12,127 nt of DNA from Candidatus Symbiothrix sp. GTDB taxonomy: Bacteria > Bacteroidota > Bacteroidia > Bacteroidales > Azobacteroidaceae. A model generated the notes under the pieces. It was given only the letters and a program-made list of their open reading frames with translations, was not told the origin of the DNA and searched no databases. Positions 7,356-12,127 of this stretch are shown here, piece by piece (within the stretch, counting starts at the first letter, position 1; each line of letters begins with the position of its first letter). The DNA lies in contig JAISWY010000320.1 of the NCBI GenBank assembly GCA_031270925.1, forward strand, positions 1-12,127, given 5' to 3'. A program made the position numbers and the translations under genes.

Positions 7356-8888
7356 TTATCTCGGATTTTGATCGGCAACCGTAAAGAAATCATTGCTGTC
7401 AAATTCTTTTTGCGGAATCAAAGTAACGAAATTCACGTCGCCGGGATCCATTGAAAGCATTGCCGTATGATTCGATTCGATGTAATCGCGATTGTAACCC
7501 AGATTTAACCGGCGCAAATCGAAAGCACGTCCTAAACCTTCGCTCCATAATTCTACGCGGCGTTGGAACAAGATTTCGTCCATCAATGTTGTCAATGCGC
7601 CGTGTGTATTCGTTTTATAGGTTTTATCGTCGGTAAAAGCAGCCAGGCGCACGGCATAGTTCGAGTCGCGATTTTCGCCCAATTCCAATAATAACTCACG
7701 TGCATCGCTGTATAAATCCTGACGGCAAAGGGCTTCTGCGGCAATCAACAAGGCTTCTTCCGCGCGAAGATATATCAAATCGCCTAAAGAGGTTGCCAAG
7801 GATGAAAAGCGGAATTTTACCTGTACAAAAGAATCGGAGCTTTCCGTTTCGGGATTTGTCCATCCCCACCAAGTTTTTTTCCTTGCATCCGTATCGGGAA
7901 TATTGTTCCACAACCAGGCATCAATGCTTTGCAAACATGCCGAGCCGTAACCGCCTTCGGGATCCATGTGCGAGAGATACGGGCCATACGGACCGGATTG
8001 CGATACAATCACTTCAAAGCCCCATAATACATCCGCTACACGACAATTATTGAAATTTCCTAATTCGGTCAGTGAAGCAACTCGCTTCAATTGAGCTTTG
8101 TCTAATGCAGCCTCGGCGTATTTTCCGGCATCCGGCCAATTTTCCTGAATCAAGGCAACACGCGCCCATAAAAGATAAGTTGCATAAACATCCAAATGCG
8201 ATGGATGCGCCTGTTTGACGCCGGCTGCCGCTTCAAACAATTCTACCGATTTTTCGAAATCGGCATTGATACGGATAAACACTTGTTCGACGGTTCCGCG
8301 CGGCTGGCTGGGAGAAGTCGTCGTCGTCGGTTCCGTATAAATGGGAACGCCCGGTTTGTCGCTGTTGGCTGCGTAATTTCCTTGGCAGAACCATTCGTAC
8401 AAGGCAGTATAAGCTAATCCACGTAGCGCATAAGCTTGGGCAATTACATTTTTACCGGTAACTCCGAACGTAAGCATCTTTTCTTCTTCGGCAATTACAT
8501 AATTCGCTTGCGCGATAACTGTGTAGTAGAAATTCCATTGGGCGTATTGACGACCCGAGGTGGTGGTGTAATCTCCATCCGTCCAGAAAGCGTAGTCGTA
8601 ATAAAACCATCCGTTGCCTTGCCCTTGCATCAAGTGATCTTCACCTTGCAAATCTTTTACTAAAGTGGTCGCCATCATACCCGGATTTTCGGCAGACCAC
8701 GAGTCCGACCATCCGTTTGCAAACAAAGCGCGATAAATTCCGTTCAACGCGATTTGAGCGCCTTCCGGATTTTCAAAAATGACTTCTTTGGCAATTCTGG
8801 ATGAAGGACTTACATCCAGCAATTCGTCGGAACACGAATAAGCAAAGATTGCGCTTATAAATAAGCATACATATACTAAATGTTTCAT
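7356..8888 (-). CDS. SusD/RagB-family nutrient-binding outer-membrane lipoprotein
   Basis: 510-residue surface lipoprotein forming the lid of the operon B SusC transporter. The start at 8888 gives a proper signal peptide, with lipobox AYSC (Cys19) followed by SDE, an export-signal-like sequence; nine extra upstream codons are possible but would bury it. N-terminal SusD hallmarks are LLDVSPSS (23-30) and ALNGIYRALF (47-56). In the helical repeat region AYALRGLAYTALYEWF (152-167) is followed by VPIYTEPT (181-188) and PRGTVEQVF (196-204). The C-terminal RagB part has ILFQRRVELWSEGLGRAFDL (439-458) and IPQKE near the end. This is the classical RagB/SusD architecture, unlike the SusD-like_2 type of operon A, so the two systems are not simple duplicates. 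It lies 32 bases after the SusC stop and 31 before the next lipoprotein gene. Confidence 0.95.
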   Translation of the reverse strand: MKHLVYVCLFISAIFAYSCSDELLDVSPSSRIAKEVIFENPEGAQIALNGIYRALFANGWSDSWSAENPGMMATTLVKDLQGEDHLMQGQGNGWFYYDYAFWTDGDYTTTSGRQYAQWNFYYTVIAQANYVIAEEEKMLTFGVTGKNVIAQAYALRGLAYTALYEWFCQGNYAANSDKPGVPIYTEPTTTTSPSQPRGTVEQVFIRINADFEKSVELFEAAAGVKQAHPSHLDVYATYLLWARVALIQENWPDAGKYAEAALDKAQLKRVASLTELGNFNNCRVADVLWGFEVIVSQSGPYGPYLSHMDPEGGYGSACLQSIDAWLWNNIPDTDARKKTWWGWTNPETESSDSFVQVKFRFSSLATSLGDLIYLRAEEALLIAAEALCRQDLYSDARELLLELGENRDSNYAVRLAAFTDDKTYKTNTHGALTTLMDEILFQRRVELWSEGLGRAFDLRRLNLGYNRDYIESNHTAMLSMDPGDVNFVTLIPQKEFDSNDFFTVADQNPR

Positions 8889-8920
8889 GTTTTCTTTTTT
8901 TAACAGTGTAACCATATCAA

Positions 8921-11900
8921 TTAAAATTTCAAATCAATACCCAACGAAATCGTGCGTTCCGGTGTGTAAACATAATCGGTTCCGCCGGAAATGCTGTATT
9001 GCGGGTTCATTCCCTGCAAATGTGTAAATAACGCAACATTATCGGCCGCGGCATAAACACGCAAACCTTTCAATCCTGCTTTTTTTGCAATTTTCGACGA
9101 GAGCGTGTAACCTAACGTAATGTTTTTGATACTGAGATACGATGCATTCAAAATCATATCGTCGGTTGTCGGGAAGCTTTGTCCGATTTGATAACGAGGA
9201 ATATCGGTAACATCGCCCGGCTTTTTCCATGCACGTTCCATATCTTGATGTTTGGCTTGTGCGGCATAGTAAAAACTCATTAAATTTTGATAGACGCCAT
9301 CGATAATTTGTCCGCCGTAGGAATAATTGGCAGCTATCGAAAAATCTAAAGACTTGTATTTCAAATCGGTACTGATAGAACCGAAAATATCGGGATATTT
9401 AGCTCCGGCTACATAACGCGAGGCCTGCGCGTATGTTGTTTCGTTGGTAATATAGGGTTCGACCGTATTTCCGTTTCCATCCACGGTTGCCCAATACAAT
9501 TGGTCGCCGGTTGCCGGATCGACGCCAGCCGAGCGACATACATAATACGAACGTAAAGGTTCGCCTTCGCGGATAATCGTCGAACCGCTGATGATGTCTT
9601 TGCCATCGTCGGTCAATTTCAAAACTTTATTGCGGATAAGCGATCCCATTACTGTAACATTCCATTCGAGATCTTGTGTTTTAATAAGTTTTCCGGAAAC
9701 GGTAAATTCCAAACCGCGGTTGTACATACTTCCCGAATTGCGATTGTAACCCGAAAAACCGGAGGAAAGCTGCTTGGGATAAGATAACAATAAGTCGGTT
9801 GTATGGCGGTTGAACCATTCGATGCCGATATTTATCCGCTTAAAAAGGGCTATATCCACGCCGGTATTGAATGTGCGGCTTTTTTCCCATGTCAAATCCC
9901 TGTATTCCAAATTCGGGACAATAGCTCCGGGCAATGCAGCGTTCGACCATGCCAAATCGTATAAAGCCGACCAAGGATAATAATCGGAATAACCGTCGCT
10001 ATCCAGAATATTGTCGTTTCCCTGTAAGCCATAGCTTGCGCGTACAGCCAAGTTATCCAACCAAAAAACGTCTTTTAAAAACGATTCGTTCGAGATGCGG
10101 TAATTGGCGCCGACACTCCAGAAATTACCCCAGCGATTGTCTGCAAAAAAACGGGAAGAAGCGTCGCGACGGAAACTGGCCGAGAAATAATATTTGTCGG
10201 CATAGTCATAATTGATACGGCCTAAATAGGATTCGATGCTGTAAGTGTTTTCATATCCTGCCGCATCGGTAACGACCGCTCCTGCCGAGGGCTGATAAAA
10301 ACCGATAGGGAAACCGGTACGTTCGGCAGACACTTCGTCCACATTTAAATTGTAATATTCGTGCGACAACATGGCATCCAGATGATGGTTTTCGAGCAGA
10401 CTACGTTGCCAACTCAGCATTTGGTTGGCGGTATAGCTGAATACGCTTATGCCGGTTTTCGCCGTGCGGCCTTGGGAATCCTTGGCGTTTCCGAATTGCG
10501 GATTATAATGTACCAAAGTGTTTAATCCGTAATAATCGAATCCCAAGTTGAATGTCAGTTTCAAACCTTGCAACGGCCCATCTTTCAAATCTCCGAAATC
10601 GACATGCGAACGTCCCGACAAGTTGTTGATGGTATTGGCATATTTGTCGTCATATAAAGTCGCCACCGAGTTAAAGTCAGGTTGTTGCCCCGCCGGACGA
10701 TTAACGCCATAGTCGAATTGCTTTTGACCGTTGGCGTCCAATATAAAATCGCCATTGCTATTTCTGTCGCGTTGATAAACCGGATAAATCGGCGCCATTA
10801 ATTGTGCCGACGACCACACGTTACTCAGTGAACTTCCGGATAAGCCCAAATAATTTTGTTTGGTTTGGGCGAAATTACTGCCTAAGCCGGCGCCAAACCA
10901 TTCGAGCGGCTTTGATTCCACGTTCATTCGTCCCGAAGCGCGTTGAAAATCCGTGTTTTTCAAAATCCCGTCGTGATTTAGATAATCGAAAGAGAACAGG
11001 TATTGCGCTTTTTCGATGCCGCCGCTTACATCCAAAGTATATTCCTGACGAAATGCATTGTTGCGGGTAACTTCATCCAACCAATCGTCTTCCCACAATA
11101 ATTGAGCGTCGTCGCGGACTTTACCGGTAACCGGATCGATCAAATCCGCAACACTATAGTTGTAAGGATTGTATTGCTCATTTAGCCCGAAAATCTTTTG
11201 ACTGCCGGAAACCATTTGTTGCAAAGCGCGGTCGGCGCCGTAAACATTGGAAAATGCTGAAAATTCCGCTTCAAGAAAATCTTTGGAATCCATCGTTGCG
11301 TAACGTGGAATGGCGCGGCTTGAAGCTCCCCAATTCGCTTTGAAATTCACTTCCGTAACGCCCGATTTTCCTTTTTTCGTTGTAATCATTACCACGCCGT
11401 TAGCGCCGCGGGCGCCATACAAAGCGCCGGCAGAAGCATCTTTCAAGACGGTAACGCTTTCAATATCGTTGGAACTGATGGACGAAATATTACCATCGTA
11501 AGGAATCCCATCCACTACATAAAGCGGTGTATTGGAGGCGTTTATCGAACCCAAGCCTCGAATATACACGCTGGCGCCCGAACCCGGCTGTCCGCTACCT
11601 GACGTAACTTGCACACCCGGAGCCACACCGTCCAACGCTTTTGTTATGTTCGACACTTTCCGTTTTTCGATGGTTTCGCTTTTAATCGTGGCGGCAGAAC
11701 CCGTAAAGGAACTTTTCTTTTGTGTACCATAGGCGACCACAATCACCTCGTCCAAGCTTGTATCCGCCGCTTTCAGCACAATAATCAAGTTGTTGCCCGT
11801 CGCCACTTCCTGCTCTTGTGTTCCCAAATAGCGAACAATCAATGTTTTCGCATCCGACGGGACATTCATCGAGAACTTCCCATCCAAATCCGTTACCGTA

Positions 11901-12052
11901 CCCAAGGACGTATTGCCCTTTACCACTACCGACGCACCGATCACAGGCTCGCCCGATTCGTCTTGAACCGTTCCCGACACCTGCTTGTCCTGTGCGATAG
12001 CCCATCCCATGCTTGCCATGAAGCATACTAACCATACAGTCAATCTTTTCAT
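8921..12052 (-). CDS. SusC/RagA-family TonB-dependent outer-membrane transporter
   Basis: Full-length (1043 aa) TonB-linked barrel importing the ligand captured by the SusD protein encoded next to it; energy comes from TonB-ExbBD. Order: signal peptide (1-21, ending WAIAQ); CarboxypepD_reg-like domain (about 24-95); Ton-box-like LDEVIVVA (100-107); plug (about 112-228) with NTPLYVVDGIPYDGN (174-188) and LYGARGANGVVMITTKKG (211-228); then a beta-barrel to the terminal SLGIDLKF. No STN domain lies before the CarboxypepD_reg part, so anti-sigma signalling through this protein is not expected. The ATG at 12052 is followed directly by a good signal peptide and preceded by an A/T-rich leader without a Shine-Dalgarno sequence. 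Codons 29-102 are nearly identical to the operon A SusC, whereas the rest diverges strongly. The substrate is unknown. Confidence 0.97.
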   Translation of the reverse strand: MKRLTVWLVCFMASMGWAIAQDKQVSGTVQDESGEPVIGASVVVKGNTSLGTVTDLDGKFSMNVPSDAKTLIVRYLGTQEQEVATGNNLIIVLKAADTSLDEVIVVAYGTQKKSSFTGSAATIKSETIEKRKVSNITKALDGVAPGVQVTSGSGQPGSGASVYIRGLGSINASNTPLYVVDGIPYDGNISSISSNDIESVTVLKDASAGALYGARGANGVVMITTKKGKSGVTEVNFKANWGASSRAIPRYATMDSKDFLEAEFSAFSNVYGADRALQQMVSGSQKIFGLNEQYNPYNYSVADLIDPVTGKVRDDAQLLWEDDWLDEVTRNNAFRQEYTLDVSGGIEKAQYLFSFDYLNHDGILKNTDFQRASGRMNVESKPLEWFGAGLGSNFAQTKQNYLGLSGSSLSNVWSSAQLMAPIYPVYQRDRNSNGDFILDANGQKQFDYGVNRPAGQQPDFNSVATLYDDKYANTINNLSGRSHVDFGDLKDGPLQGLKLTFNLGFDYYGLNTLVHYNPQFGNAKDSQGRTAKTGISVFSYTANQMLSWQRSLLENHHLDAMLSHEYYNLNVDEVSAERTGFPIGFYQPSAGAVVTDAAGYENTYSIESYLGRINYDYADKYYFSASFRRDASSRFFADNRWGNFWSVGANYRISNESFLKDVFWLDNLAVRASYGLQGNDNILDSDGYSDYYPWSALYDLAWSNAALPGAIVPNLEYRDLTWEKSRTFNTGVDIALFKRINIGIEWFNRHTTDLLLSYPKQLSSGFSGYNRNSGSMYNRGLEFTVSGKLIKTQDLEWNVTVMGSLIRNKVLKLTDDGKDIISGSTIIREGEPLRSYYVCRSAGVDPATGDQLYWATVDGNGNTVEPYITNETTYAQASRYVAGAKYPDIFGSISTDLKYKSLDFSIAANYSYGGQIIDGVYQNLMSFYYAAQAKHQDMERAWKKPGDVTDIPRYQIGQSFPTTDDMILNASYLSIKNITLGYTLSSKIAKKAGLKGLRVYAAADNVALFTHLQGMNPQYSISGGTDYVYTPERTISLGIDLKF
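11748..11969 (-). repeat. Right arm of long inverted repeat: shared SusC 5' coding module
   Basis: Reverse complement of bases 1-222 with 8 mismatches; 11865-11969 is an exact match to 1-105. It lies wholly inside the operon B SusC gene, codons 28-102, and covers most of the CarboxypepD_reg-like domain up to the Ton-box-like LDE. The match ends at 11969 only because the left copy reaches the window edge there. Confidence 0.95.
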
Positions 12053-12127
12053 ACAAATTAACTTTAAATTAAACTAAATTAATACTTTATCTCTCTCTTT
12101 TTTTTTGTATCTTTTTTAGGGTCGTTT
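12053..12127 (-). promoter_or_regulatory. Upstream region of operon B, no clear promoter box
   Basis: The 75 bases before the SusC ATG are A/T-rich on the minus strand, with an A-tract followed by GAGAGAGA and TTAATTTAGTTTAATTT. I see no convincing TAnnTTTG box at a usable distance. This may all be untranslated leader, with the promoter outside the window. No riboswitch was recognised. Confidence 0.25.

Noticed and set aside
11609..12031. 140-codon plus-strand open frame opposite the start of the operon B SusC gene
   Set aside because: Antisense to the signal peptide and CarboxypepD_reg-like codons; low-complexity translation without family features.
1..12127. Site-specific recombinase, transposase, tRNA, rRNA or sigma/anti-sigma genes
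   Set aside because: None is recognisable on either strand, so an inversion machinery inside the window cannot be claimed.

Overview
The window reads as Bacteroidales (phylum Bacteroidota) chromosome. It holds two SusC/SusD-type outer-membrane nutrient-uptake operons pointing at each other. Their lipoproteins carry C-S-D-E type surface-export signals, start codons lack Shine-Dalgarno sequences and sit behind A/T-rich stretches, and a small glycine-tailed RRM RNA-binding protein lies between the operons. I cannot name the genus.

Layout. Positions 1-5589 (+) are operon A: a SusC/RagA TonB-dependent transporter whose first ~28 codons lie outside the window, a SusD-like lipoprotein of the SusD-like_2 type, and a DUF1735-type lipoprotein. 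Gaps between genes are only 24-29 bases. Positions 5590-6000 are non-coding: a long imperfect inverted repeat (5638-5778), a promoter-like TAnnTTTG box, and a leader with a repeated U-rich motif. The RRM gene (6001-6324) follows, with its own terminator. Positions 6325-6553 hold that terminator, a MITE-like nested hairpin (6412-6482) and a hairpin ending the opposing operon. Positions 6554-12052 (-) are operon B: a complete SusC (1043 aa), a classical SusD/RagB lipoprotein (510 aa) and a third lipoprotein (256 aa) with a Calx-beta-like N-terminal half.

Function. Each operon should build one outer-membrane uptake complex: the SusC barrel, the SusD lid, and an accessory surface-binding lipoprotein. 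The window has no glycoside hydrolase, protease, sulfatase, hybrid two-component regulator or sigma/anti-sigma pair, so the substrates cannot be deduced.

Most notable observation. The two SusC genes are unrelated at the DNA level except for their 5' ends, which are near-identical (214 of 222 bases by my hand count; the first 105 are identical, synonymous sites included). Because the operons converge, these ends form a long inverted repeat bracketing ~11.5 kb. The shared piece encodes the CarboxypepD_reg-like domain and stops at the Ton-box-like LDE motif. This points to recent gene conversion of a leader module, or to a segment able to invert and so exchange promoters and leaders between the two operons. 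No recombinase is present, and inversion is a hypothesis only.
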